This document shows positions 25,251 to 39,200 of a stretch of DNA of 64,000 bases, piece after piece. Source of the DNA: Anaeramoeba ignava (taxonomy: Eukaryota; Metamonada; Anaeramoebidae); the NCBI GenBank assembly GCA_028826165.1, contig JAPDFW010000068.1:259001-323000 (forward strand). The letters are read 5' to 3'. The notes under the pieces were generated by a model. It was given only the letters and a program-made list of their open reading frames with translations. It had not been told where the DNA came from and made no database searches. Position 1 is the stretch's first letter. The number at the start of each line of letters is the position of its first letter. Position numbers and translations under genes: made by a program.

Positions 25251-26828
25251 TCAAAAATTAAAAAGTAAATGCACATCTTCATTCAAAGCTTGATTCAAAA
25301 CCTGCTCTAATTTATATAAGGGAACATTCATATTTATTCCAATAGGTTCTCCATAGATTCTCCAATAAGGACTTCCAGTTGAATGAGATATCCACCAAAA
25401 AATAGGTCTTGAACCAATTTCTATTTGAGTTTGGAATTCAATGATGATAGGATGAGATAAAGTGAAAATCAAATTATAAAGAGCTCCACCATGCCCTCCA
25501 ATTATAATTTTGCTGATCCAAAAATCGACTAAATTTTTCAAGTCGAAAAATCTTGATGATAAAAATTTTGAATTTGTCACCAAATCTCATTTGTAGATAA
25601 TTTTCAATTTCTTTTTGAATTCAAAACTTCTCTTTTATTTGAATTATTAACTCTTGGAAGATAAATAACATTTTCGGGAATATAGTCCCTAATTTGGTGA
25701 TCTGAATCTGTTTCCAAAATATTCTTGAGAAGAAAAATTTTAGATTCATAAATCAACTGGGGATTCCAAATAGTGGCGCTACAAGCCATCAGGAACTCGT
25801 CAACATCATATCTCACATTTTTGATAAAACTCAATTTCCACATTAAAATCTTTTTGACCAAATTCAAAAAGCATCAACATTTTTGTCTGCTGGGCGTAAA
25901 GCAAGAATTGTATATCCTTTATCTTTTATAAAGGGGTCTTGCTTGCATTAAGGGGGATAAAGCATGATCTATCCAGTGCTGAAAATAATTGGAGCGTGCG
26001 GGAGTGATGAGTGCAAGTTTTTCGAAATGTTTGACATTTTGAGAAGTTGGTTTCTGGAAAGAGTTCATTGTAGTTGTTTCCAAACATTCCGGAAGTTTAT
26101 CAAAACTAAAATTCTTGACAAATGTTTCATTTCCTGTTGTGAAGTAAGGTGTTGTCATACTTGATACAAATTTTTCGCAATCACCTGGTGCCATTGGAGG
26201 CTTATCTCTCTCATCACAAAACATATCATAGGATTCTTGATCCAAAAAATTTGGAGTATCAAGATAAAAAGATTCAAAATCCAAATGATAAAGTATTTCG
26301 TTGTCAGAAACTATTGTTTTTGAAATTTTGGGTCGATCTTCATATCTTTCATACTTGATAAACCTTGTATCTTCTTCAGTATGATAAAAATAGGGATTTT
26401 GATAATGATATAAATTCAAGTCATAAAAATCTGAAAATGGATCATCTATTGAAGGTGTTTTATTTGATTGAGAATCTCGATAACGTTTGAGTTTTTTTTG
26501 CAATGAATTGAGTTGATTTTCAAATTGTATCATTTTTTTTGACATTTCTATTAATTCTTTGTTTTTTCATTTTAAAATCAGATTGTAGTTTGCCAATTAT
26601 TGAATTTGTGTTTTCCCCTGTTTTTGATCTTTTAATTGATTGATTTATTGATTAATTGATTGATTAATTGATTGATTAATTTTTACCATTTGGAATTGAA
26701 CGAACAGAAAGAAATAAAATTAACAAAAATCCAATTAATAGCGCTATTAATAAAATAAAAACTTTATTACAAAGAATACTCTTTAATAAACTTGTGTTAG
26801 ATAATTCAAAAACTTTTTTTCGATACAT
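25251..26828 (-). CDS. GT61-type glycosyltransferase with N-terminal membrane anchor (frameshifted)
   Basis: Exon 1 (ATG 26828, donor about 26691) encodes MYRKKVFELS followed by a hydrophobic segment FILLIALLIGFLLILFLSV, a type II signal anchor for the Golgi or ER. After a short intron come a coiled stem (QLNSLQKKLKRYRDSQ) and the catalytic region. That region has ITPARSNYFQHWIDH, VIYLPR, and IIIGGHGGALYNLIFTL near 25470-25515, the HGaxLxN block of the GT61/DUF563 family, followed by an IIEF strand. Segments 25919-26545, 25604-25867 and 25251-25583 are in different frames, so two or three indels are needed. The family transfers xylose, GlcNAc or arabinose to glycans or proteins; the substrate here is unknown. 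Confidence 0.7.
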
Positions 26829-26918
26829 TTAAAAAACGAAAAAATGAAAAAATGAAAAAATCTTTTTTAGAAAAATGATCCAAAAATATTTTCTAATTGA
26901 TTTTTGTGGTTTTTTTTT

Positions 26919-28388
26919 TTAAAAGAAAAAAGTTTCAAGTTCATCAACTTCCCATTGATCATAAGAACCAGCTAAATAACTATTTGCTTCAATTGTATCA
27001 TGTTTAATTCCATTAGGAAGATTGTAAGTTCGACCAAAATTCGAATAACCAGATTTTAAATTAGGGATTTAAACCGAAATCACCATCTCCAAAATTCGGA
27101 CCAGAATTTGGATAATAAGTAATAGCCAAATTCTGAGGATATTTTTAATTGGAAATTTCTCTGATTTTCTATTATTTTTATCATTTCTTAATGAAAAAGA
27201 AAAGCGTCTCGATCAAAAATAAATCCACAATTTGATTTTTCATCTTCATAATTCCATTTTGATTTATCAGTTGTAAATCCAACTTTTGTAAATCCTCCAA
27301 AAATAAAATTATCTTTTGTTTTTGATAATAACCAGTGTTTTTCCTTTATCGTCACAAATATCATGCCAATTTTCACAATCAAATCCGTCCTCTTTTGCTG
27401 AAAATCCGAGTTCCATATCGGAAAAGATACTGTCGTCATTTATCCATTTTTTTAATTTATTGAAATGCTCAACTTTTTAATAATTTTGGATTCAAAATGG
27501 AATCTTGATTTGAAAATGAATGAATGCTGTTTTTAATAAATTTTTAATTCCTTTTTTATCTTTTTTTGTTTTTAATGTTAATAATTTCATTAACTTCCGT
27601 GAAATTTGATTTGGAATTAAATCTTCTTTCAAGATTTTTCAAGTTCTTTTTGGAAAAATCAATAAATCTGATTTTTGAATAATATTTGAAATTTGATCTT
27701 TGCAATTTTTTCTTTTTCTTCTTTTTCAAGCTTTTCATTTTCCTTTTTGATTAATATTTGATTTATGCTTTCCCCATTTTATTATTGATTGGAAAATTCC
27801 AAATTCGTTTGTTAAATTATAATTACTTGATAGAATTGAATTTAAATGATTTTCTTCAAGCTCAAGAAAAAATGGAGTTTTGATAAATTTTTCAAAATTT
27901 TCCGAAATAAATCTATAAGAAGAATCCAATAATTGATTTAAATTCATTGACTCAGATAATTTAAGAATATCAACAATATTTTCAAATTGGAAATTGTTTT
28001 TGATAAAATTAGAAGAAGTTTCAATTAATTCATCAATTAAATATTTTGATGAAAAAAGTAAAATTTGGATTGCATTTTCTGAATTAAATTCAATTTTTCC
28101 TGAATAAAGATAACTCAAAATTGAGGATAGAATTGAACTTGAAAAATCTTTTAGAATCATTTTATTTTCTTGATACTCTTTCATTTTGGATTTAAAAAGA
28201 TATTTAAAGTATTGACTTCTTGAAGAAAGAATTGATTTATGAGTTTTAAATGAGATTTTATTTTGTTCACAAATTATTTCAAAATCAAAATAACTTTCTT
28301 TTTCATTTTCATTTTCATTTTGATTTTGATTTTGAAATAAATTTTTTAAATCATTTGAGAGTTTTTCTAAATTTGAATAAGTTTCCAT
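26919..28388 (-). pseudogene. BTB-BACK-TLD-like protein, copy 2 (several frameshifts)
   Basis: The ATG at 28388 begins METYSNLEKLSNDLKNLF, nearly the same as copy 1. BTB and BACK regions are open to about 27735 (FKTHKSILSSRSQYFKYLF, FQSIIKWGKHK). The middle is in another frame (27556-27738). The TLD-like part (27188-27439 and on to 26919) repeats TKDNFIFGGFTKVGF, RDAFLF, SNFGRTYNLP and VDELETFFF with more shifts. The linker is shorter than in copy 1. Family roles are as for copy 1. The number of breaks makes a pseudogene more likely here than for its sister, although assembly error remains possible. Confidence 0.65.
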
Positions 28389-28487
28389 CTTTAAAAATGA
28401 AAAATGATAAAAAAAAATTCGAAAAAAAAAATTTTTCCTTTTTTCATTTTTCATTTTTTTTCCCGAAATAAAAATAATAACAATAAA
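28389..28487. promoter_or_regulatory. 99-bp bidirectional promoter region
   Basis: Two divergent ATGs (28388 minus, 28488 plus) are separated by only 99 bp. The spacer has an ATTCGAAAAAAAAAATTTTT tract (28417-28436) and TTTTTCATTTTT elements oriented towards each start. Promoter function is inferred from position. Confidence 0.5.
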
Positions 28488-30453
28488 ATGAATAACCAAG
28501 AAAATCCTGAAGAAAAAAACCAAAAAGAAAATCCAAATCAAAATGAACAAGAAAAGAAAAAAATTGAAAATAAAAATATTAAGAAAATTCAAGAAAACGA
28601 TAACATTTTAACAAATAAAGAAGAAAATACTGAAAATCAAACAAAAACAACATCAACAACAACAAGAAGATTAATCCGACTTACGCCTCAAAGAAAATAT
28701 TTAAGTGATAGGTTTCATATATCACAACAAAATAGTCCTGATTCAAAAAGAACTCAAAGCCAAGATTTTATCCAAAACTTAATATCAGAATCAGAAATGA
28801 GATCAAAAAATAACGAACCAAAATTAAACATAAAAACATCAATTCTTAATTACAAAAATTTAATAAGTGATGTTTCAGTGATTCCATTAAGTGACTTATT
28901 AAAAATCATTTATTTTTCTATTGAAGAGACTGAAAAAAATGGAGAGAATACAGGATATCAATTTGTTCTTCAGTGCGCTGATGAAGCATTAAATAAAATG
29001 AAAAGATTAAAAATCCAAATCCAAATCCAAATCCAAATCAAAATCCAAATCCAAATCAAAATCCAAATCCAAATCAAAATCAAAATCAAAATCATAAATC
29101 AAAATTAAAAATGGATCAAAATTTAATCTCATCATTGAATTATATTTCAGCAATTTGCTTTTATCGATTAAATGAGTTTGAAAAGGCAAATGCAAAAATC
29201 AATGATTATCTTTCGATGAATAAAAAATGCAGAAATGGATTTTTACTTCAATGTTTAATTAGCATGAAAAGAAAGGATTATAAAAAAGCAAAAAATGCTT
29301 TAAGAAAAGCACAAAAATCACATCAAACAAATGAATTTCCAAATTATTTTGCGATTGTATCAGCTCATTTATATTTTTACACTCAGGAATCATCGAAAAA
29401 GCAGAGAGTGAATTGGATAAAATATTCCTGGAAAATGTTGAAAAAATGTCTTTTGATTTAATTAAAAGTTCAACAGAAAATAATCAAAAAGATTTTTTGA
29501 ATTTTATCAAAATGAAGATGTATAATCATAATTGGGATCAAGTCGAAAAGATATTGGAAAAATATAAAAAGAATAATAAAAACGCTGAGATATTGAGTTA
29601 TTTAGGGATTTGTTATTTCAAGAAGCAATACACATCAAAAAAAGTTGTTCAAGTATTTCAAATGGTGAAAAAAATACAACAAAATCAAGAAAATCAAGAA
29701 AATCAAGAAAATCAAGAAAAAGAACAAAATCAAAATCAAAATCAAAATCAAAATCAACAAAATCAACAAAATCAAAATTTAAATCAAAATTTAAATCAAA
29801 ATCAAAATCAAAATTTAAATCAAAATCAAAATCAAAATCAAAATCAAAATCAAAATCAAAATCAAAATCAAAATCAAAATCAAAATCAAAATCAAAATTT
29901 AAATCAAAATCAAAATTTAAATCAAATTGATAATTCTAATATTAAAGAGAATTGGTATTTTGTAATGCAATATTATTGGGCAAAAGCATTTTTAGATGAA
30001 ATTACTATTGAATTTAGTCACTTACTAAATCGTCAATTACAAAATAAGAAGAAAAGATTAAGTCCCAGAAAAAGTAGACAAAACACTCCAAATTCAAAAA
30101 TTCAAAAAAAAGTTTTACCAAAAATTAAAAACGCAATTTCTCATCTTGATGAAGCAATAAAGAATAATAATAATATTCAACATACAAAGTTTTATTACAC
30201 AAGAGCTTATGCTTATTATCTTTATTTGAATTTACAAAAGATGGGAATTATCGAGATTTGGGTCTTAAAGATCTTAAAAACTGCATCAAAATTAACTTCA
30301 AAACAAGAAAAGATTAAACAATTATCTGATTTATTTAATATTAAACCAAAATCAAAAACCAAATTTCTTCTTCTTCTTTTTCTTTTTAAATCCAAAAATC
30401 TAATTGAAAAATTTATATTAATTTTTTCTTTTTTCTTTTTTCTTTTTAAATAA
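28488..30453 (+). CDS. TPR-repeat protein with N/Q-rich insertion (frameshifted)
   Basis: The start is the ATG at 28488. A charged Asn/Glu/Lys-rich head to about 28830 is followed by helical repeats. LNYISAICFYRLNEFEKANAKI (29126-29190), FLLQCLISMKRKDYKKAKNAL (29240-29300), ILSYLGICYFK (29590-29625) and, later, YTRAYAYYLYL with DGNYRDLGLKDLKNCIKIN fit tetratricopeptide repeats. A long Gln/Asn insertion lies at 29690-29930. Frames change near 29008 (AAAAA before a CCAAAT repeat), near 29385 and near 30238. The true end may be the stop at 30315-30317 rather than 30453. TPR arrays are protein scaffolds; no partner can be named. Confidence 0.6.
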
Positions 30454-30620
30454 TAATTTAGCAAAAGAAAAGTGTTTTTTCTGGTTGTTTCCAAAAAAAT
30501 TAAAAAGAAGAATTTGATTAAATCAATTAAAATTAAAACAAAAACTAAAATAAAAAAATAAACAAAAAAAATAATAAAATAATTTTTTTCATTTTTTTTC
30601 TTTCTTTTTTTTCATTTCCA

Positions 30621-33600
30621 ATGTTTGCTCTTCAATTCTTATTTTCTTTAATTTTGGTTTTTGTTGTTAATTCTATTTTAATTCGTAAATTAAATTATTT
30701 TTTTTTATTTTTTTTTTTACTGGTTCAAAAAACAAACAAAACACACAAACAAAACAAAATACACAAAAACAAAACACAAATTTATATTTATATTTATATT
30801 TATATTTATTTAAATTTATATTTATATTTATAATTATATTCTTAATTTATATTTATATTTATATTCTTAATTTATATTTATATTTATATTTATATTTATA
30901 TTTATAATTATAATTATATTTATATTTATATTTATATTTATATTTATATTTATATTTATATTTATATTCTTAATTTATATTTATATTTTATATTTTATTT
31001 TTTTTATATTTATATTTATATTTTATATTTATATTTATATTTTATTTATTTTTATATTTATATTTAATTAATTTATATTTATATTTATATTTATAATTTA
31101 TTTATATTTATATTTATATTTATATTTATATTTATATTTATTTATATTCATATTTTTTTATTTTTTATATTTATATTTAGATTTTATATTTTTATTTATA
31201 TTTATATTTATATTTATATTTATATTTATATTTATATTTATATTTATATTTTATATTTATATTTATATTTTTTATATTTTATATTTATATTTATATATTT
31301 ATATTTATATTTATATTTTATATTTATATTTATATTTTATATTTATATTTATATTTTATATTCTTAATTTATTTATATTTATCATATATTTTATATTTAT
31401 ATTTTAAATTTATATTTTAATATTTTATTTTTATATTTATATTTATATTTATATTTAAATTTATATTTATATTTTATATATTTTAATTTAATTATAATTA
31501 TATTTCATATTTTATATTTATATTTATATTTATAATTATATTTATATTTATATTTATTTTATATTTTATATTTTATATTTCATATTTATATTTTATATAT
31601 TTTTATATTTATATTTTATATTTTATATTTATATTTATATATTTATATATTTATATTTTATATTTTATATTTATATTTTATATTTTATATTTATATTTAT
31701 AATTTATATTTATATTTTATAATTATATTTTATATTTTATATTTATATTTATATTTTATTTAAATTTATATTTTATTTATATTTATATTTTATATTTATA
31801 TTTTATATTTATATTTATATTTATAATTTATATTTATATTTATTTTTATATTTTATATTTATATTCTTAATTTATTTATAAATTTATATTTATATTTATA
31901 TTTATTTATTTTATATTTTAATTTATATTTTTACATATTTTATATTTTATATTTATATTTTATATTTATAATTATACATTTATATTTTATATTTATATTT
32001 ATATTTATATTTATATTTATATTTATATTTTATTTATTTTATATTTATATTTATATTTATATTTATATTTATATTTTATATTTATATTTATATTTATATT
32101 TATATTTATATTTTATATTTATATTTATATTTTATATTTATATTTATATTTATATTTATATTTATATTTATATTTATATTTATATTTATATTTATATTTA
32201 TATTTATATTTTATATTTATATTTATATTTTATATTTATATTTTTATATTTATATTCTTAATAGATTTATATTTATATTTTTATAATTATATTTATATAT
32301 TTTATATTTTATATTTTATATTTATATATTTTAATTTTTATTTATATTTATATTTATATTTATATTTATATTTATATTTATATTTATATTGATATTTATA
32401 TTTATATTTATATTTATATTTATATTCTTAATTTATATTTATATTTATAATTATAATTATATTTATATTTATATTCTTAATTTATATTTATATTAAATCC
32501 AAAAGAAAATGTGATCGATTCGTCATATTTACTAGAAGTATATGAAACACAAGTAATATCACACATCAGATGTAGTAACACTGACTATTTAATTGGAACA
32601 TATGAACATCTTTCATATAAAAGAATTTTCGTTGAAGAATTCATTAACGGGATATACCAGACAGGAAGGGTTTTGGGATCTACAACAACACAATTACATT
32701 TATCAAGCGTTAGTTTAACCGAATTCTGGGGGTATTGCTTTATAACACTAGCAGGAAACGTAACAGGAAGTGGATTCATCGGGACAATTGATGCATATCA
32801 AAACGTAACAGGACCAATTTCATTATCATCAGGATTCATGTATATATATTATCCCCATAGTATTTGGTTCTCAAGCGCCTTTGGAGATGGTTCTTATGAT
32901 TTGGATATATCAGGATTTGAACTTTTCAATGATGGCTACGATTATTTATATCTTCTCCTTTCGGGATATTCTGCAAATACTTTGTTTCCACCACTTCATA
33001 ACCAATTGAGGAATTTTTCGGATGAAAATCAAGAACAAGACGGATTCATGTGTCTTTTCTATTGGGATACAGGAAACTATTTAGATCTTATGTTCAGCAC
33101 TTTCCTCGGAACAACAGCAATGACGAATTTGAGCACTGGAAATCTAGTTGTTTATGAAGAAGAAGGATATCAAATTCCCACTTATTTACTGACTGGATAC
33201 ACAAAAGGCCAACTTTCGTTAATAACGGAATCAACTGCAATTCTCACTTCAAATCCATCACTTTATTCCGGATCTTACTCTTCTTTTATCATCCATTTAA
33301 AATTGACCAATATTACAATTACAACGCTCAACCTACTTTTTGGAATATGGTAGTTTCATCGGCGGTTTGAATGAGGACAGGATCACAAGCTTTACTACTT
33401 ACCAGCAAATCCCCCTCAATCACAAACGGATTCATCTTCTATTTTGCCGGAATCACTAAATCAACTGATTTGATTGATTACATCAAAAACGAACATTCCT
33501 TTTCAAACAAACAAAACATCGACAAGTTACTATTCAGCATTTATTTTCTCGATTGATTCAAATTATTCCTTTTTAAGTGGAACACTTTTTGAGGGACAAA

Positions 33601-35353
33601 TTGCAAAGTTATTACATCAGTCAATTGTCTGGAAGTTTTGAAGATGATGGGGTAATGATATGTGGCTCAACATATTGCACAGCGGATCAAGTGATGATTG
33701 AAAAGAGTCCTTGCAACCAGAAAAAATTAGGAGGATTATTCGATTTAGATCCAACATTAGTAATTTTCGATTCGAATTTAACGACGCTCAGATTTTCGTC
33801 GTATATCGGGTCATTTGGCGCGGCTCAAGCAACGCTATCCTTTTCTCCAAGAGAAATCTACGTTTCGGTAAAAACATCATCGCGAATATTCCCGATTAAA
33901 GGAAACTATCTTGATCCCACACTTAATGGATTTTCTTCAGGCGGTTTTTCATGCTTTTTGATGGATTTGATTGTCCCTAAAGGATACACATGCTCTCAAT
34001 CCACTTATGCCTGTGTGGAGTGCTCTATAGGAACTTATAAAGACTTCCATCGGCGCAGATGAATGTCTCCGAATGTCCCTACCAACCTACCAGAATGAGA
34101 CGGGGAAAATATTCTGTTATGAATGTCCGCCATCAACTTTACACAATGGACACAAAAATCAACGAGTATTAGCGATTGTGTTTCCGCAAACGTTCCTATT
34201 AAGATTGAGCTCAACATGATTTCGCTCAATTCCATAAGTGGGATTATATACTTATTTCTTGGGAATCCCCTTTCAACGGAGGATCTGAGATTACCGACTA
34301 CCGAATCCAAGTTTATGAACAAACTAACTCATCCAATTGCGTTCTTAATACAACATATTCAAACACTTCATATCTTTTCTACAATTTGTCTTCTGGACTC
34401 CAACCAGGAGTCATTTATGCTGTTAAAATTGCTGCCGAAAACGCACCGGTTTGGGTTCTTGGTCTGACGAGAAAACAACCATAACAGATAATGTTCCTGC
34501 TCAAGTCTCTTCAATAAATTACAACTTGCAATCTGGTTATATCACCATCAACTGGAACAAACCAAACGATAATGGAGATCCTATTACTGGATACTATATT
34601 ATAATCACTTCTCAAAATTCATCAAATATTTCTTTTGAATTTTCTTCTGTTTTTGAAAATGTCTCGTTTTATTGGGTGATCTATTCGGTTTCCAGACATA
34701 CAATATCGTTATTATTGCTGAGAACTGGATCGGAAACGGAAGTGAATCAAATGAGTCTGTTTATTTCACGACTCAACAATCTCAAGTTCCCGAAAAAATC
34801 GATTCAATCAATATCACACATTCACATTCCGAATTACAAATTTCTTATTTCATGGAAATCCCGAACTGGAACGGATCGCCTATTATCCAGTACACAATTA
34901 TCTTTGATCCAACAATCCCCGGATTTGGTTCTGTTATCACAACAAACTCTTTCAATCTATCTTTATTCCAATTTTTCTGAGAAATCATACACTATTCAAG
35001 TTTTTCTGAAAATTCTATTGGTTCAAGTGAAATCAGTGAAGAGTATCAATTCTCTGTTGACAAAATTCCTGAAGAAATCACTGGCTTTTATTGTGCGTCG
35101 ATTTACTAATATGATTATTTTCAAATGGGATCCTTCTGATGATTTAAATTTGGATTATTATGAGTTTTATTCTCAACCTGAAATTTATAATTTTCCGAAA
35201 AATTTCACTTCTTATTCTTTTGTCATGGATTATTCTTATTTGACCTCTGGTGTTGTTTATGTTTGTAAAATAAGAGGGCATAATTATGTAGGGAATGGAG
35301 AATGGAGCATTGTTCAAAGTTTTGAATCACCTAGTAAATCAATTTCAAATTAA
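30621..35353 (+). pseudogene. Secreted or surface protein: signal peptide, propeller-like repeats, Cys-rich part, Fn3 domains
   Basis: Exon 1 (30621-30684) encodes a signal peptide, MFALQFLFSLILVFVVNSI. A 1,821-bp intron (30685-32505) follows, with phase-1 joining to QNVIDSSYLLEVYE. The body (32506-33990) has repeats around YGSFIGGLNEDRIT, MFSTFLGTTAM and RFSSYIGSFGAAQA that resemble SBBP-type propeller repeats. Next comes a Cys-rich segment (CVECSIGTYKD, FCYECPPSTLHNG), then about four Fn3 domains (WESPFNGGSEITDYRIQVYE; ITINWNKPNDNGDPITGYY; NWNGSPIIQYTI; IIFKWDPSDD). Frames change near 33340, 33560, 34045, 34245, 34440, 34670 and 34975. Base composition is less AT-rich than the flanks. No C-terminal membrane segment is seen. 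An adhesion or cell-surface role is plausible. The many shifts suggest decay or poor assembly. Confidence 0.6.
30685..32505 (+). repeat. (TTTATA)n satellite intron splitting signal peptide from body
   Basis: About 1.75 kb of TATATTTATATTT repeats with TATATTCTTAATTTATA interruptions, bounded by an ATTC/GTAAAT donor and an AAAAG acceptor of matching phase 1. Confidence 0.85.
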
Positions 35354-36229
35354 AATTAAAATTAAAATTAAAATTAAAATTCAATTCAAATTAAAATTAA
35401 ATTAAAATTCAAATTAAATTTAAATTTAAAATTAAAATTAAATTAAAATTAAAATTAAAATTAAAATTAAAATTAAAATTCAATTAAAATTAAAATTAAA
35501 ATTAAAATTAAAATTAAAATTAAAATTAAAATTAAAATCAAAATCAAAATTAAAATTAAAATTAAAATTAAAATTAAAATTAAAATTAAAATCAAAATTA
35601 AAATTAAAATTAAAATCAAAATTAAAATCAAAATTAAAAATTAAAATTAAAATTAAAATTAAAAATTAAAATTCAAATTAAAATTAAAATTAAATTAAAA
35701 TTTAATTAAAATTAAAAAATTCAAATTAAAATTAAAAATAAAAATTAAAATTAAAATTAAAATTCGTAATTCAAAATTAAAATTAAAATTAAAATTAAAA
35801 TTAAAATTAAAATTAAAATTAAAATTAAAATTAAAATCGAAAAATTTAATTAATTAAAATTAAAATTTAAAATTTTTAAAATTCAAATTAAAATTAAAAA
35901 TTAAAAAAATAAAATTAAAATTAAATCAAAAATTGAAACAAATTAAAATTAAAATCGGAAAAATTTTTAAAATTTATTTTATTTTTCTTTTTAGATTCAG
36001 CAATTTTAATCAATTCAATTTACTTTTATCAATCTATTTTGTTATTTTTCTTTTTCTTCTTTAAACAGAAAAAGGAACAAAAGAAAAATCTTTTTCATTT
36101 TTGATTTTGATTTTTAATGAATGTTTTTAAACAAAAAGAAAGAAAGAAAAATTTTTGATTTTGAATTTTCATTTTTTTTTTGTGTTTTTTTTTTTCATCC
36201 AATATAAAAAGATTTAAAAATTAAATGAA
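35354..36229. repeat. (AAAATT)n array and A/T-rich spacer
   Basis: AAAATT and AAAATC hexamers run from 35350 to about 35960. T-rich and A-rich sequence without coding signal follows to 36229. Confidence 0.8.
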
Positions 36230-39200
36230 AAATAAAATAAAAATAAAAATAATAAAGATAATAAAAATAAAGATAATAAAGAATCCCTTTATCATTATCA
36301 GAACTTTAATACAATTTACACTTGAATCATGGAATCAAAGAAAAAAATGAATGATTAGAGAAATTAAATCATTATTTAATCAAGAAACACAAAAATGAAA
36401 ATGAAATTAAAAAAAATTGAAAATGAAATTAAAAAATGAAATTGAAATTGAAAATGAAATGAAAAATGAAAATGAAATGAAAAATGAAAATGAAAAAATG
36501 AAAATTTAATTGAAATTGAAAATGAAAAATCAAAAATCAAAAACAGCAAAAATCAGCAAAAACAAAAAGCAAAAACAAAAATTTTTGAAGTTTGTCAAAA
36601 CAATTAATTAATCCTCAAGCATTTTGTGGAGAAAAACCAAATGCACTTTTTATAGAATATATAATTGTTGAATTGATGAGCACATTTTTGCCTATTCCAC
36701 TTTACAATTGAGGAGAAATAAGCGAACATATTGATGTTCGATCACCACACAAGTTCAAAAGAGTTGATTGATATTGTTGAACATGTCATTTCAATTCCTA
36801 ATTGCATTGTTATAAATCAAAAATGTAAAGAAATTCTTCTCATCATGGAAAATTTCAAATGTTGGGTTTTTAAGTCCGGAAATATGTTTGACATGACAGA
36901 ATCACGACCAAAAATGGAAACAACTCATGCATTTGAGTTTGAGTTTGAATTCCGATTTGGAAATTGAGGACACTATCAACACAATCAGAAACCAAACTGG
37001 AAGAAAACTGGGCATTTTGGGAGCATTTATATATTCATTCAAAAATGCAAGAGGATCATCAAAAAGAATCCTATCATCGCCCAGTAGTTTTATTGTTCTT
37101 TAAACACACACAATTTGAATTTTGTTGAATCATGGGATGTTTTTGTTGAACTAGCTCAAGCAATTATACAAATGGATGGGAACAAGAAATTGAAGCCGTT
37201 TTTAAAAACTAGTCGCGCCAATTGGCGTTCCAATGGATTGAATTTCCTGATGGCGACAACCCAATCACGCTCACAGAGCCTAATGAAATTAGTGGAGACA
37301 CAACTTGGAATTTTTGTTTTGCTTGGATCATGAAGGAATTTAAGACAAAGAGCATTGAATACATCAAACCTTCAACATTTAACTTCGCGCGCAAGCTGAA
37401 TATTTTTGAAAGGATCAAATAATTATTCACAACAGAATTTCTATTCCAAATTTATCAACACGTTGTTTCATATTCATTTTTGCTTCCAAGAAGAACAGAA
37501 ATCTTTATTTGCAAAGTTTCTATTCAACAAAATTGCAATGTTTTGGTCTTTTTGGAAAAGCAAAAAGGACAAGAAAAACCAAAAACGAAAACTTTCTTTC
37601 AGATCTTATCCAAGAATTACAAAAACAACTTTGTTTATCTGGAAAAATACACACCCGACGATTCTGAATATATGGATACGCTTCTTGAGCAAATCGTCTG
37701 GAAGCGCCAAAAGTACCCAAAAAAAGCAAAGATCCTTCATGGAGCTTTTGTTGAACAGCGAAGAGAGCCAAGTCCCCGCAACACAGGGTTTTGGTCCGGA
37801 CAAAATTTCCACATTCACTTTTCGGGAAACTACTCATACACAACTCCACAATCCCAGATCGATATCAAAGGCAACGAGAAAAATCATTTTGATGAAAGAG
37901 ATCCCAATTCTTACAACTCAATCAATGCATTAAACTCTCTTGATCAAGCAAGAGGAATTGATTTCTCTGCAAAATATCAACAAATGCAGAAAAACAAGGT
38001 CTGGAGCAAAAAACAACCCCTACCTTAAATATGGATCAAAACTACCAGAAAAACCAAAATATTTCTGATAATGAACTAAATCAAAATCTCGTGATGAATA
38101 GAAACATCTCAAATTTAAACACCAATTCAATCGGTGAATTTTCTTCTCTCGAATTTGATCCAAGATTTAGAGATCTAATAGTAAAATTTACGACCAAGAT
38201 CCAAATTTCACAAACAAAATGAACTTCTCTGATTTTAGATTCAATAGTATTAGCAAAAATCGAGGCAATTTGACAATAAAATGAAAATATCCAAAATCAT
38301 CGCGAGTTTTCATCAAGACAATCACCATTAATTTCTGGTGATTTTTTATAATTCTTCAGGAAATTCAAGCAAAAACCAAGCCATTTGATTCACAATTATA
38401 TGATTCACAACCATTTTTCGAAAGAAATTTCGAATCAAAACTAGAACAGAAAATACGAAGAATTCTGACTTTGTGAAATTAATAACCAAAAGAAAATACC
38501 AACAACAACATCGAAATCGCAACAAAATATAGTGTATCATTCACTAAATGATCTTCAACAGGCACCATTAACACAAAAAGATGTTGTTGCAATGATTAAT
38601 ACAATCATGAGCATTTTACAAGCGATCAAGCAAAGGGAGATCACAAAGACTTTTGAAAATTTCCATGAGACCCAACCAATATGATCTCGCTAAGAATATG
38701 ATCCAGCAACTATTGATTGTGAAAACGGGAGATTTTTCGATGACACAGAACAGAAACGAACGGCTTAATGAAACAATATTTGAAATCACAAGAGCTTTTT
38801 ATCTGTTCTCATCCAAAATTTGGAGGCAATCAATCTCCACAATTTAATACCAAAATTGTTCGAAACACTTGTGGATCTTGCGAACTATGTTGACTGTAAA
38901 AATTGTCTCGCTTCACACAAATAAAATTTTCAGCAATCAGATTTTTGCTTGGATGGAATTCAATGGAACATATTATTAATACCTTTTGTTTTGGAAAAGA
39001 CGGCACAATTGGAGTAGGAGCAGGAAATGTTGTCAAATTACGGGAACTGATTAAAAAAAAGTGCTTGAAATTATCCTGAAAAATCATGTCTTTATTGGTT
39101 TGATGATTTTGTTATGTATAAAGATGGTTTGAAAAAGGATTTTTATTTTAAGAATAATTCTCAAAACGAAAGACTCAGTTTGGAAGATTCAAATTTAAAA

